Shown here one piece after another: positions 1-8,016 of a stretch of DNA of 40,672 nt (position 1 is its first letter; each line of letters begins with the position of its first letter). The translations under genes were made by a program, and so were the position numbers. Source of the DNA: Pseudomonadales bacterium (GTDB lineage: Bacteria > Pseudomonadota > Gammaproteobacteria > Pseudomonadales > Azotimanducaceae); the NCBI GenBank assembly GCA_016763855.1, contig JAESSY010000205.1, positions 1-40,672 on the forward strand. Direction: 5' to 3'. The notes under the pieces were generated by a model. The model was not told the DNA's origin. It saw only the letters and a program-made list of their open reading frames with translations, and did no database searches.

Positions 1-750
1 AAGGGAATCTGGTGCGTACCCAAGTACTCAAACCCAGGCGGACAAACTTATTCCGAATCAGTCGTGAATAAAATGGCTGGGTTAGATGCCAACACGCCAA
101 ATGATTTCCGAATCATGTGGGACAACGCCTATGCAGTACACCACCTTTCAAACACAGAAGATAAACTTAGCAGCTTAATGAATGCGGCAAAAAAACTGGG
201 GGGTGAAAACAAAGTCATTTACCTTGGCTCCACATCAAAAATTACCTTTGCAGGAGCCGGTATCTCTTTTATCGGTATGTCAAAAACCAATCTCAAGCAT
301 TTCGAGAAATACTTGTCCGCCTCCACGATTGGTGCAGACAAAGTCAATCAACTACGTCATGTTCAATTCCTAAAGGATGGCTCAGGTATTCGGGAGCATA
401 TGAACAAACATAAAGCGATAATCAAACCCAAGTTTGAGTTAGTCGATCAAATCCTAAAGGACGCCCTTGGTGGAAAGGAAATCGCTAACTGGACAAAGCC
501 CAACGGGGGCTATTTCGTATCTCTTAACACCCTCCCCGGTCTGGCCAATGAGATCGTTAAATTGGCAGGCGAAATAGGCGTTAAGTTAACACCTGCAGGT
601 GCGACCTTTCCCTACGGTCAAGACCCTGAGGATCAAAATGTCCGCATTGCCCCTACTTACCCCTCTCTGTCAGCATTAGAGCAGGCGCTAAAGGCATTTG
701 TTGTCTGCTTACAACTTGTCACTGTTGATAGCCTGATAGATACACATTAA
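1..750 (+). CDS. PLP-dependent aminotransferase, C-terminal part (5' end outside window)
   Basis: The frame is open from base 1, so the gene begins upstream of the window; 249 residues are visible. Family marks of a fold-type I aminotransferase are present: the substrate/cofactor loop GIWCVPKYSNPGG at the very start, the pyridine-nitrogen Asp in MWDNAYAVHHL, and the Schiff-base lysine in STSKITFAGAG (codon 238-240). The WCVPKYSNP loop matches what I know of the aspartate/alanine-glyoxylate aminotransferase-like family (Pfam Asp_aminotransf, PF12897) rather than classical AspC. These enzymes move an amino group from an amino acid to a 2-oxo acid in the cytosol; the substrate cannot be read from the sequence. 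The C-terminal tail after RIAPTYPSLSALEQALKAF looks slightly longer than needed. A DEAD-box helicase gene follows after about 70 bases on the same strand. Confidence 0.85.
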   Translation, partial: KGIWCVPKYSNPGGQTYSESVVNKMAGLDANTPNDFRIMWDNAYAVHHLSNTEDKLSSLMNAAKKLGGENKVIYLGSTSKITFAGAGISFIGMSKTNLKHFEKYLSASTIGADKVNQLRHVQFLKDGSGIREHMNKHKAIIKPKFELVDQILKDALGGKEIANWTKPNGGYFVSLNTLPGLANEIVKLAGEIGVKLTPAGATFPYGQDPEDQNVRIAPTYPSLSALEQALKAFVVCLQLVTVDSLIDTH

Positions 751-822
751 TGCATCAGTAATTGCGCTGTACTCGTGCTACCATCCGGTTTGCTGAATTT
801 AGCGCAACGGAATTCAAAATTA

Positions 823-2169
823 ATGACATTTTTCAAAAAACTATTTCAAACTGAAAAAGTAGAGGCTAATAATATTGGTCGGTCCGAGCCGAAAAACGAG
901 CCAGTACTCAAAAATCTACCGGCAGATTTTGCAGAACTTGAGCTACCTAATGCCATTAACAAAGCCATCTTAGCCTTAGGGTTTGAGAGTTGTACAGCCG
1001 TACAAAAAGAGGTCCTACCCCATGCCTTGGACGGCAAAGACATCATTGCTCAGGCACAGACGGGAACCGGGAAAACAGCAGCTTTTTTATTGTCTTTATT
1101 GACTTACCATATAGAAAACCCTGAAACGAATCCTCGTAAACCTGGCACACCCTATGCCATCATCATCGCACCAACACGAGAGCTGGTGTTGCAGATTACT
1201 CAAGATGCCGATCAATTGTCTAAATTTACTAACATCAAAACGATGGCGGTAGTCGGAGGTATGGACTACGAGAAACAAAAGAATCAACTCCTAAAACCCA
1301 TTGATATTGTTGTAGCAACACCCGGGCGACTTCTGGATTTCCTTCGCTCCCGTGTCATCGATCTATCATCTGTCGAGACCCTCGTCATCGACGAAGCCGA
1401 TAGAATGTTGAGCATGGGCTTCATTCCTGATGTCAAGGCTATCATTAGCAGGACGCCCAGAAAAGAAAATCGCCAGACACAATTATTTAGCGCGACCTTC
1501 AGTGAAGACATCAAAAGACTTGCCGCTAATTGGACACTCGATCCAGTCAGAATCGAAATTGAACCAACACAATTAGCGGTTGATTCTGTAGAACAACTCG
1601 TTTACTTAACAAGTTCAGAATCGAAATTTAGCGTCCTATATAATTTAATCATGCAACCCGTCGTCGGTCGAATGATTGTTTTCGTAAATCGTCGCGATGA
1701 AACTCGGTACATTGAAAACAAGCTTCATAGGCTAGGTGTTGATTGCGGTCTTTTAAGCGGTGAAGTAGCACAGAAAAAGAGAATTCGAACTCTGGACGCA
1801 TTTAAAGCCGGAGAAATACAAGTACTAGTCGCGACCGATGTCGCGGGTCGCGGTATACATGTCGATAACGTTACCCACGTTGTCAATTATAATTTACCAG
1901 AAGACCCAGAAGATTATATACACAGAATAGGAAGAACCGGCAGGGCAGGCGCTAGCGGCATTTCAATCACCCTTGCCTGCGAAGACGATTCATTTATGCT
2001 ACCGAGCATAGAAACAATGTTAGGAGAGCCCCTAAACTGTCAGCAACCACCGGAAGAATTATTGGCAAAACTTCCCCCTAATGTACGTAAACCAAGAGAA
2101 AAAACAAGCACGCAGCTCCAATCAGGAAAGAATCGGTCAGGAAATCAAAGACGACATCGAGGTAGATAA
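823..2169 (+). CDS. DEAD-box ATP-dependent RNA helicase, RhlB-like
   Basis: A two-RecA-domain RNA helicase of 448 residues with all core motifs. With the ATG at 823 they are: Q-motif region near residues 43-62, motif I AQTGTGKT (78-85), Ia PTRELVLQ, Ib TPGRLLDF, motif II DEAD (190-193) inside VIDEADRMLSMGF, motif III SAT (223-225) and motif VI HRIGRTGR (366-373). The VIDEADRMLxMGFIPDV block and the short basic C-terminal tail (KSGNQRRHRGR type) are typical of RhlB-like helicases, which unwind RNA and, in Escherichia coli, serve the RNA degradosome. The frame extends upstream to a GTG at 775, but the added 16 residues are unlike the family, so the ATG beginning MTFFKKLFQ is preferred. RhlB versus another RhlE/RhlB-like paralogue is not settled. 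Confidence 0.88.
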   Translation: MTFFKKLFQTEKVEANNIGRSEPKNEPVLKNLPADFAELELPNAINKAILALGFESCTAVQKEVLPHALDGKDIIAQAQTGTGKTAAFLLSLLTYHIENPETNPRKPGTPYAIIIAPTRELVLQITQDADQLSKFTNIKTMAVVGGMDYEKQKNQLLKPIDIVVATPGRLLDFLRSRVIDLSSVETLVIDEADRMLSMGFIPDVKAIISRTPRKENRQTQLFSATFSEDIKRLAANWTLDPVRIEIEPTQLAVDSVEQLVYLTSSESKFSVLYNLIMQPVVGRMIVFVNRRDETRYIENKLHRLGVDCGLLSGEVAQKKRIRTLDAFKAGEIQVLVATDVAGRGIHVDNVTHVVNYNLPEDPEDYIHRIGRTGRAGASGISITLACEDDSFMLPSIETMLGEPLNCQQPPEELLAKLPPNVRKPREKTSTQLQSGKNRSGNQRRHRGR

Positions 2170-2222
2170 TCGTCAGTCCCTCAGTGAACAAATAGGCTTG
2201 AAAACAAAACATTAGAAATTTT

Positions 2223-2609
2223 ATGTCAGATATTATCTTAGCTAAACCAATTAGTGTTTTAGGCAACAAACTTCAGCCTTGTAGCACAGACCCAATGACC
2301 GGATTTTTTCGGGACGGTTGCTGTAATACCTGTAAAGAAGACATCGGCTCGCACACAGTCTGCATCGAAGTCAGTACAAAATTTTTAGAATACTCACGTT
2401 TTGTCGGCAACGATTTATCCACACCCAATTTGGATTTTGGGTTTCCAGGCTTAAAGGAAAACGATAGTTGGTGCCTATGCGCTTCCCGGTGGTTCGAGGC
2501 AGAAAACAAAGGTATGGCTCCGCGAGTCTTTCTTGATAACACCCATATTAAAGCCCTTGATATCATTCCCCTCGATTTGTTGTTGAAATACGCAGTTGTA
2601 AATTCATAG
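2223..2609 (+). CDS. DUF2237 family protein
   Basis: A 128-residue protein that I recognise as DUF2237 (PF09996). The conserved blocks are ISVLGNKLQPCSTDPMTGFF, RDGCCNTCKEDIGSHTVC, GNDLSTPNLDFGFPGLK and WCLCASRWFEA. It is rich in conserved cysteines (CCNTC, TVC, WCLC), which suggests metal or redox chemistry, but no biochemical role is established to my knowledge. The length matches the family, so the gene is complete. It lies 53 bases after the helicase gene and 46 bases before the SDR gene on the same strand, so co-transcription is possible. Homologues I recall are often near photolyase or oxidoreductase genes, which is only a weak hint. Confidence 0.9.
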   Translation: MSDIILAKPISVLGNKLQPCSTDPMTGFFRDGCCNTCKEDIGSHTVCIEVSTKFLEYSRFVGNDLSTPNLDFGFPGLKENDSWCLCASRWFEAENKGMAPRVFLDNTHIKALDIIPLDLLLKYAVVNS

Positions 2610-2655
2610 CTACAAATTCTTAACTTCCACTATTGGCGAGCAAAAGGTAAGCAAA

Positions 2656-3339
2656 ATGTCGAGGCGACTAGAAAACAAAAAAGTATTTGTGACCCAAGAT
2701 AACGATTTTATGGATCCAGCAATCTGCGATTTGTTCTCAAATGAAGGCGCTCAAGTTCAATCTAAAGCAGACCCAGTCCCGTTCGACAATTCATTCCATC
2801 ATTATCAAAAAGACATTGGCGAGATCGACATCCTTATCGCGAATTTAGCTCACAACCCCTGCACTGCCCGTGTTCAGGAAATTAAAGATGATGATTGGCA
2901 AAACTTGTTTAACGTGATGGTTCATCCCTTAATGACATTAGTCCGCCACTTCGCACCCCGGATGGCAGAACGGGGGGGAGGTAAAATTGTCGCCATCACA
3001 AGCGCTGCACCTTTAAGAGGAATTTCAGGCAGTACTGCCTATTGCGCTGCGCGGGGGGCTCAGAATGCATTTATCAAAGCTTGTGGTCTAGAATTTGCGT
3101 CCCATAATGTTCAGATTAATGCTGTAGCTCAAAATTATGTTAGTAATCCTGAGTATTTCCCTGACACATTATTGGAAACTGAACGATTCCAAACCCATCT
3201 TCGAAGAAACGTCCCCATCAATCGGGTTGCCAAGGCATCAGAGTCTGCAGAACTGGCACTTTTTTTAGCATCCGAAAACAGCGACTTTATCGTTGGTCAA
3301 ATTATTCCATTCTCTGGTGGTTGGGCAACCAATACCTAA
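2656..3339 (+). CDS. Divergent SDR with halohydrin-dehalogenase-like Ser-Tyr-Arg triad
   Basis: A 227-residue protein of the short-chain dehydrogenase/reductase fold, but without the classical dinucleotide motif TGxxxGxG and without the usual YxxxK. The catalytic region reads TSAAPLRGISGSTAYCAAR, which gives Ser116, Tyr129 and Arg133 in the spacing S-x12-Y-x3-R. That spacing and the Lys-to-Arg change are hallmarks of halohydrin dehalogenases (HheA-HheG), which expel halide from vicinal haloalcohols to form epoxides without NAD(P). The N-terminal strand reads VTQDNDFMD, giving T13-x4-F18, close to the halohydrin dehalogenase motif T-x4-(F/Y)-x-G but with Asp20 where Gly is expected. The C-terminus (LASENSDFIVGQIIPFSGGW) also resembles HheC. 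It could instead be another NAD-independent SDR. Its stop overlaps the convergent matB stop by two bases. Ribosome site: GAGCAAAAGGTAAG before ATG 2656. Confidence 0.8.
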   Translation: MSRRLENKKVFVTQDNDFMDPAICDLFSNEGAQVQSKADPVPFDNSFHHYQKDIGEIDILIANLAHNPCTARVQEIKDDDWQNLFNVMVHPLMTLVRHFAPRMAERGGGKIVAITSAAPLRGISGSTAYCAARGAQNAFIKACGLEFASHNVQINAVAQNYVSNPEYFPDTLLETERFQTHLRRNVPINRVAKASESAELALFLASENSDFIVGQIIPFSGGWATNT

Positions 3340-4856
3340 ATGTGATTATTGAGGAGTTCACCATAGCGCGCTCTTAAATTCTTCTTTTGGACTTTGCCCA
3401 TCGTGTTGCGAGGCAATTCATCTACAAATATAATTGCCTTTGGTACCTTATAATTTGCAAGATTACATTTAACCCAATTAAGTACATCTTCTTGATTCAA
3501 TTTACCTGGTTTTTTCTCCACTACAACTGCCACAAGACCTTCTCCGAAATCTTTATGGGGCACACCAATAACAGCCGATTCCCTCACTCCATCTAGGTCA
3601 TCTATTAGCAATTCAATCTCTCGGGGATAGATATTCAAACCACCGCTTATCACCATGTCTTTTTCTCGCCCAACAATCGCAAGATATCCTTGATCATTAA
3701 ACTGGCCTTGATCACCGGTGTTAAAAAAGTCATCATCCGTAAAGTCTTCTTTGGTTTTCTCCGGCAGCCGCCAATATCCTTTGAATACATTAGGACCCTT
3801 CACCTGTACCGCACCAATCTCCCCTACATTCAACTCGGTTCCTGATTCATCGACGATTCTCAACTGAACACCCGGCAGAGGATGTCCTACACTACCGGGC
3901 AATCGTTCTCCGTTTAGGGGATTACTGGTCAACATATTAGTTTCGGTCATACCATAGCGCTCTAGAATACGATGGCTTGTCACTTTCTCAAAAGCTTTGA
4001 AGGTATCTTCCAATAGCGGCGCAGAACCTGAAATAAATAAGCGAGTTTGACGGCACAAGTCTCGATCAAAACCATCACTTGCCAGCAAACGAGTATAAAA
4101 AGTCGGCACCCCCATCATCACAGAACAAAGAGGCAGCCCCTTTAACACTTCTTTAACATTAAACCCATTTAGCCAATGCATCTTTGCACCACTCATCAAG
4201 ACACAGCCAATTCCAACAAATAATCCATGAACATGGAATATTTGCAAAGCGTGAAGCAAACAATCTTTTTGAGTAAAATCCCAGGCCGAAACTAGCGTTT
4301 CAGCATTAGAGGACAAATTGCCGTGGGACAGCACAATACCTTTTGGCACACCGGTGGTACCTGATGAATAAAGCAATGCTGCTGTATCTTCCTTAGTTGA
4401 GATATGCGTATCGAAGTTTGCAGAAGTTGATTTAAGAAGTTCTATTAATGTTCCACACCCCATTTGATCTAAAGTAAGGACTTTAATGACATCAACCCCT
4501 TCGCCTAACTGTTTCATTATTTGTTCAAACTGGGGATCACAAATGATAATTCGAGGTTCGGCATTTTCGACAAAATAGCTCAATTCATTTATCTGATAGG
4601 CCGTATTCAATGGATGAAAAACAAACCCTCCTCGCAGGCAGGCTAGATAGAGCCAGAGTGCCTCAATCGACTTTTCAATCTGGACAGTGATCCGATCGCC
4701 TGGGACCGCCCCCAGATCAGAGAGCAATCGGGCATAACGAGCGGACTCGTTCTCTAAGTTTGAATAGCTAACCTGATCGCCATTTTCGGCTCTCAGAAGT
4801 GTGCTATCACCATCTGGGAAATGCTGGCTGAATCGGTAGTAAAGATTTTCATTCAT
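3336..4856 (-). CDS. matB: Malonyl-CoA synthetase (acyl-CoA ligase)
   Basis: An AMP-forming acyl-CoA synthetase of 506 residues that converts malonate (or methylmalonate), ATP and CoA to malonyl-CoA, AMP and pyrophosphate. The P-loop is YSSGTTGVPKG, followed by ERYGMTETNMLTSNP, VKGPNVFKGYWRLPEKTK, GREKDMVISGGLNIYPREIE and the C-terminal adenylation lysine in LPRNTMGKVQKK. Along its length it reads like the Rhodopseudomonas/Rhizobium MatB sequences I remember (for example NTAYQINELSYFV and MMGVPTFYTRLL), which makes this assignment firmer than a generic ligase. The frame stays open 53 codons upstream into the amidase gene, but the ATG of MNENLYYRF at 4856 is the family start and sits 13 bases after the amidase stop. 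It is the last gene of a PadR-amidase-matB transcription unit. No malonyl-CoA decarboxylase (MatA) is visible here. Confidence 0.88.
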   Translation of the reverse strand: MNENLYYRFSQHFPDGDSTLLRAENGDQVSYSNLENESARYARLLSDLGAVPGDRITVQIEKSIEALWLYLACLRGGFVFHPLNTAYQINELSYFVENAEPRIIICDPQFEQIMKQLGEGVDVIKVLTLDQMGCGTLIELLKSTSANFDTHISTKEDTAALLYSSGTTGVPKGIVLSHGNLSSNAETLVSAWDFTQKDCLLHALQIFHVHGLFVGIGCVLMSGAKMHWLNGFNVKEVLKGLPLCSVMMGVPTFYTRLLASDGFDRDLCRQTRLFISGSAPLLEDTFKAFEKVTSHRILERYGMTETNMLTSNPLNGERLPGSVGHPLPGVQLRIVDESGTELNVGEIGAVQVKGPNVFKGYWRLPEKTKEDFTDDDFFNTGDQGQFNDQGYLAIVGREKDMVISGGLNIYPREIELLIDDLDGVRESAVIGVPHKDFGEGLVAVVVEKKPGKLNQEDVLNWVKCNLANYKVPKAIIFVDELPRNTMGKVQKKNLRARYGELLNNHI

Positions 4857-4869
4857 AAAGAAGGATACC

Positions 4870-6312
4870 CTAATGAGATAGTAGGCTGGGCGGACGGTGT
4901 TTTCCAAAACCGGTTGCCATCTCAAACATTTTCGCCATTTGCAATACTGACCAATCTTGCCCCGGAGGACCAATGATCTGTAAACCAATGGGCATATTAT
5001 TATCAGAGAAACCACAGGGAACCGATATTGCGGGTAAGCCAGTCACCGAAATAAGACAGCAAATCGACATCCAATCAATGTAATCAGTGAGTACGACATC
5101 ATTAATTCTTTTTATCCATTCTAATTCACAAGGAAAGGGTTCAACTTGAGCAGTCGGTACAACAAGAAAATCATGGGATTCAAAGTATTTTAACATGCGC
5201 TGATAAAGTTGAGTGCGATGCTTGTCAGCCAAGGTAATGTCCATCCCTGTAAGGGAATATCCCAATTCGATATTCTTAACCAAGGTAGATTTTAGGAGAT
5301 GCTTTTTCTCACTGAAAAAACCACGAGTTGACTCAGCATAGTTACTTGCGCGAATCACCTTGAACACATCCATTGATTCTCGAATATCGAGTACGGTGTC
5401 ATCCAATATACATCCCAGAGATTCAAAATGGATGCTCGCAGCATTAAACACTTCTGCCACAACGGGCTCAATCGGCAATCCGCCAAGATCCAGACTCCAG
5501 CCAATTTTTAATCCTTTCGTCTGGATCTTCAATTCTGCACTCAGATCATTTTCAAACCTTAAAGATATTGGATCTCGGATATCGGGTCCTGCCATAACTC
5601 GAAATAGGGAGGCACAATCCTCAACATTCCTTGCCATAGGACCTTCTACTCCAAGCCGACCCTGCCATGCATTCACTTTTGGAAAAGAAGGAATACGCCC
5701 AAGGGAAGGACGAAAACCAACAACATTACAAAAACTAGCTGGATTTCTAAGCGACCCTCCTAAATCACTCCCATCTGCAATCGGCAACATACCAGAAGCT
5801 AAAGCAGCGGCAGCGCCTCCACTACTCCCTCCTGCAGAACGCGCTAAATCATAGGGATTGTGGGTCATTCCGAACAATTCATTAAAGGTATGAGATCCTG
5901 CACCAAATTCTGGCGTATTCGTCTTGCCGATGATAATGGCACCGGCTTTCTTAATGCGTTCAACATGTAGTGAGTCAAAATCGGGAATGTAATGCTCAAA
6001 AACACGAGATCCCTGAGTCGTGCGAATATCTTTTGTCATTGCAAGATCTTTAATGGCAATGGGTAAACCCGCTAATGGACCTATATCTTCTCCACGTGCT
6101 ACCTGTTTATCGACTAAGTCCGCTTTCGCCAAAATATCTTGCCTCGGAACAAGGGTGCAAATAGCGTTGATAGCAGGATTGAATTCTTCAATCTGGGAAA
6201 GATGAGCTTCTGCTACTTCATGAGCGCTTATTTCACTTCTACGAATTTGTCTGGCTAAATCATTTGCTGATAAGAAACAAAGATTCTGAACATCAGATTT
6301 TGATTGAATCAT
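4870..6312 (-). CDS. Amidase signature family hydrolase
   Basis: A 480-residue amidase-signature enzyme. The Ser-cisSer-Lys triad is visible: Lys88 in LPIAIKDLA, Ser163 in AGGSSGG and the nucleophile Ser187 in GSDLGGSLRNPA, with the spacing known from malonamidase E2 and FAAH. Family members hydrolyse amide or ester bonds in the cytosol. The next gene in the same direction is matB, 13 bases away, so the simplest reading is an amidase delivering a carboxylate to a CoA ligase. Malonamidase E2 (malonamate to malonate) is a known pairing in principle, but the substrate is inferred from context only. The C-terminal MPIGLQIIGPPGQDWSVLQMAKMFE is standard, so the protein is complete. A GAGGAG lies about 13 bases before ATG 6312, a rather long spacing. 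Confidence 0.88.
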   Translation of the reverse strand: MIQSKSDVQNLCFLSANDLARQIRRSEISAHEVAEAHLSQIEEFNPAINAICTLVPRQDILAKADLVDKQVARGEDIGPLAGLPIAIKDLAMTKDIRTTQGSRVFEHYIPDFDSLHVERIKKAGAIIIGKTNTPEFGAGSHTFNELFGMTHNPYDLARSAGGSSGGAAAALASGMLPIADGSDLGGSLRNPASFCNVVGFRPSLGRIPSFPKVNAWQGRLGVEGPMARNVEDCASLFRVMAGPDIRDPISLRFENDLSAELKIQTKGLKIGWSLDLGGLPIEPVVAEVFNAASIHFESLGCILDDTVLDIRESMDVFKVIRASNYAESTRGFFSEKKHLLKSTLVKNIELGYSLTGMDITLADKHRTQLYQRMLKYFESHDFLVVPTAQVEPFPCELEWIKRINDVVLTDYIDWMSICCLISVTGLPAISVPCGFSDNNMPIGLQIIGPPGQDWSVLQMAKMFEMATGFGKHRPPSLLSH

Positions 6313-6380
6313 AATTTTGTAAATTCTCCTCTGGTGATTTCTCGTCTGACTATTCCGCTTTTCATTGCTTGAATCTATAT

Positions 6381-6914
6381 TTATCTCTTTAACAAACTCA
6401 AACTATCATCACACCAACGAATTGATGTTTCTGTCTGGAGTATCCCTGCCTGTAAAGCCAAATAAACACCTTTTTTCCTCAAGGGTAAATTCTCAGGGTC
6501 TAAATACTGACGAGATTCAATTTTCCTAAATAGCGCTAATTTTAAAACATGCTCACCTCTTCTTACTTCAATTTTAGCGACAATTTGATCGAGGTCTGAA
6601 CGGCCTATATTGTACATCTTAACAAGCAGTTCATCTTTCGCTGGTTTCGTTCGCGTTTCCCCTAATACCCAAGTATCTAGATCCTTTCGCCCAGAATCTG
6701 TTAGGGCATAAATTCGTTTATTAGGCTTACCTTGTTGATCAATATCTTTCGCAGATACAAGGGCCGATTCATGAAGCTGTTTTAGTGCCTTATAAATCTG
6801 CTGGTGTGATGCGCTCCAAAAAAAGCCCAAAGAGACGTCAAAGCGTTTAGCCAATTCATACCCCGAAAGGTCTTCATCCAAAAGAGCCGTCATGATGGCG
6901 TGAGAAAGAGACAT
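6381..6914 (-). CDS. PadR-family transcriptional regulator
   Basis: A 177-residue PadR regulator. The N-terminal winged helix carries the family signature (SHAIMTALLDEDLSGYELAK, then IYKALKQLHESALV and KRIYALTDSGRKDLDTWV). The C-terminal alpha-helical dimerisation part (residues about 90-175) matches the Vir_act_alpha_C type. PadR proteins usually repress and are released by a small, often aromatic, ligand. It is divergent from the nitronate-monooxygenase/crotonase pair and lies upstream of amidase-matB (68-base gap), so it probably controls both arms. A palindrome with 7-base arms in the shared intergenic region (6959-6978) is the obvious operator candidate. The inducer cannot be deduced. 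Confidence 0.9.
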   Translation of the reverse strand: MSLSHAIMTALLDEDLSGYELAKRFDVSLGFFWSASHQQIYKALKQLHESALVSAKDIDQQGKPNKRIYALTDSGRKDLDTWVLGETRTKPAKDELLVKMYNIGRSDLDQIVAKIEVRRGEHVLKLALFRKIESRQYLDPENLPLRKKGVYLALQAGILQTETSIRWCDDSLSLLKR

Positions 6915-6955
6915 AGGTGTTATTACCCTTTTTCTTACATAATACTCGAAACGGG

Positions 6956-6984
6956 TTGATATGCAATTTTATGCATATTAAACT
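6956..6984 (+). promoter_or_regulatory. Promoter with embedded palindromic operator for the NMO-crotonase operon
   Basis: TTGATA (6956-6961) and TAAACT (6979-6984) are separated by exactly 17 bases, a good sigma-70 arrangement 30 bases before ATG 7015. The perfect inverted repeat ATATGCA-N6-TGCATAT (6959-6978) overlaps the -35 element and fills the spacer, so a bound dimer would exclude RNA polymerase. The divergent neighbour is a PadR regulator, and PadR operators are typically ATGC/ATGT half-sites of this sort. The pairing of regulator and site is inferred. Confidence 0.6.
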
Positions 6985-7014
6985 ATTTTCATACTAATTA
7001 GATAAGAGACTCAA

Positions 7015-7983
7015 ATGGCACTACCAGAAATAATGAAAAACCGACTGTCTATTCCCGTCGTTGGCTCACCCCTTTTTATCATCTCCAACCCCGATATGGT
7101 CATCGCTCAATGCAAAGCGGGAATTGTGGGGTCATTTCCTTCACTGAATGCAAGACCATTATTATTGTTGGACGAATGGCTAGAACGTATTACAACTGAA
7201 CTCAAAGCTTATGATGAAGCCCATCCTGATAAACCTTCTGCACCCTATGCCGTCAATCAGATCGTCCATAAGTCTAACGATCGCCTTGATGATGATCTTG
7301 CCCTTTGTGAAAAATATAAGGTACCAATCATCATCACCTCACTCGGTGCCCGGGTAGACCTGAATGAAAAGGTTCATTCATGGGGCGGTATTGTCCTCCA
7401 TGACATCATTAACAATCGATTTGCCAAGAAGGCCATTGAAAAGGGTGCTGATGGTTTGATCGCAGTAGCAGCAGGTGCCGGGGGCCATGCAGGAACTATA
7501 TCACCCTTTGCACTTATTCAGGAGATACGTCAGTGGTTTGATGGTCCGCTTTTACTTTCAGGATCTATTGCCAACGGAGACGCAATATTATCAGCACAGG
7601 CGCTCGGCGCAGACCTCGCCTATATTGGATCAGCCTTTATTGCCACAGAAGAAGCGAATGCTGATCCTGCCTATAAACAGGCGCTCGTTGACTACGCTTC
7701 ATCGGATATCGTCTATACCAACCTTTTTACAGGGGTGCACGGTAACTACCTCGCCCCCTCCATTGAAGCTGCAGGTCTCGACGCTAAACAGTTACCTGAA
7801 AGTGACCCTTCAAAGATGAGTTTTGGCTCAGGCGGTAGCAATAAGTCAAAGGCTTGGAAGGATATTTGGGGTTGTGGCCAAGGTATTGGCGCAGTTGATT
7901 CCATCAAAACTGTGGCCGGTTTTGTGGACACATTAACGGAAGAATATAATCTGGCGAAAAAAAGGCTGGCTCAAGTTTTATGA
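7015..7983 (+). CDS. Nitronate monooxygenase family flavoprotein
   Basis: A 322-residue FMN-dependent TIM-barrel protein of the nitronate monooxygenase / 2-nitropropane dioxygenase family. The N-terminal strand MKNRLSIPVVGSPLFIISNP, the strand IIITSLGARVDL, the catalytic-His motif AAGAGGHAGTISPFAL and the phosphate-binding end (LSGSIANGDAIL, ALGADLAYIGSAF) are all present, and the length is normal. Family members oxidise alkyl nitronates such as propionate-3-nitronate, but many homologues have unknown or other (enoyl-reductase-like) roles. It is followed after 33 bases by a crotonase in the same direction and faces a PadR regulator. A gene pair of NMO and enoyl-CoA hydratase beside a CoA ligase suggests degradation of an organic acid, perhaps a nitro-acid, by inference only. 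Confidence 0.88.
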   Translation: MALPEIMKNRLSIPVVGSPLFIISNPDMVIAQCKAGIVGSFPSLNARPLLLLDEWLERITTELKAYDEAHPDKPSAPYAVNQIVHKSNDRLDDDLALCEKYKVPIIITSLGARVDLNEKVHSWGGIVLHDIINNRFAKKAIEKGADGLIAVAAGAGGHAGTISPFALIQEIRQWFDGPLLLSGSIANGDAILSAQALGADLAYIGSAFIATEEANADPAYKQALVDYASSDIVYTNLFTGVHGNYLAPSIEAAGLDAKQLPESDPSKMSFGSGGSNKSKAWKDIWGCGQGIGAVDSIKTVAGFVDTLTEEYNLAKKRLAQVL

Positions 7984-8016
7984 TAGTCTTCTTGAACTCA
8001 TCGGGAAATTCTTGCT

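Noticed and set aside
3336-5015. Longer acyl-CoA ligase starting at 5015
   Set aside because: The extra 53 residues overlap the amidase gene and do not resemble MatB, whose N-terminus matches the ATG at 4856.
5360-5854. 164-codon plus-strand frame inside the amidase gene
   Set aside because: It is antisense to a well-conserved amidase and has low-complexity Ser/Pro/Ala composition typical of a shadow frame.
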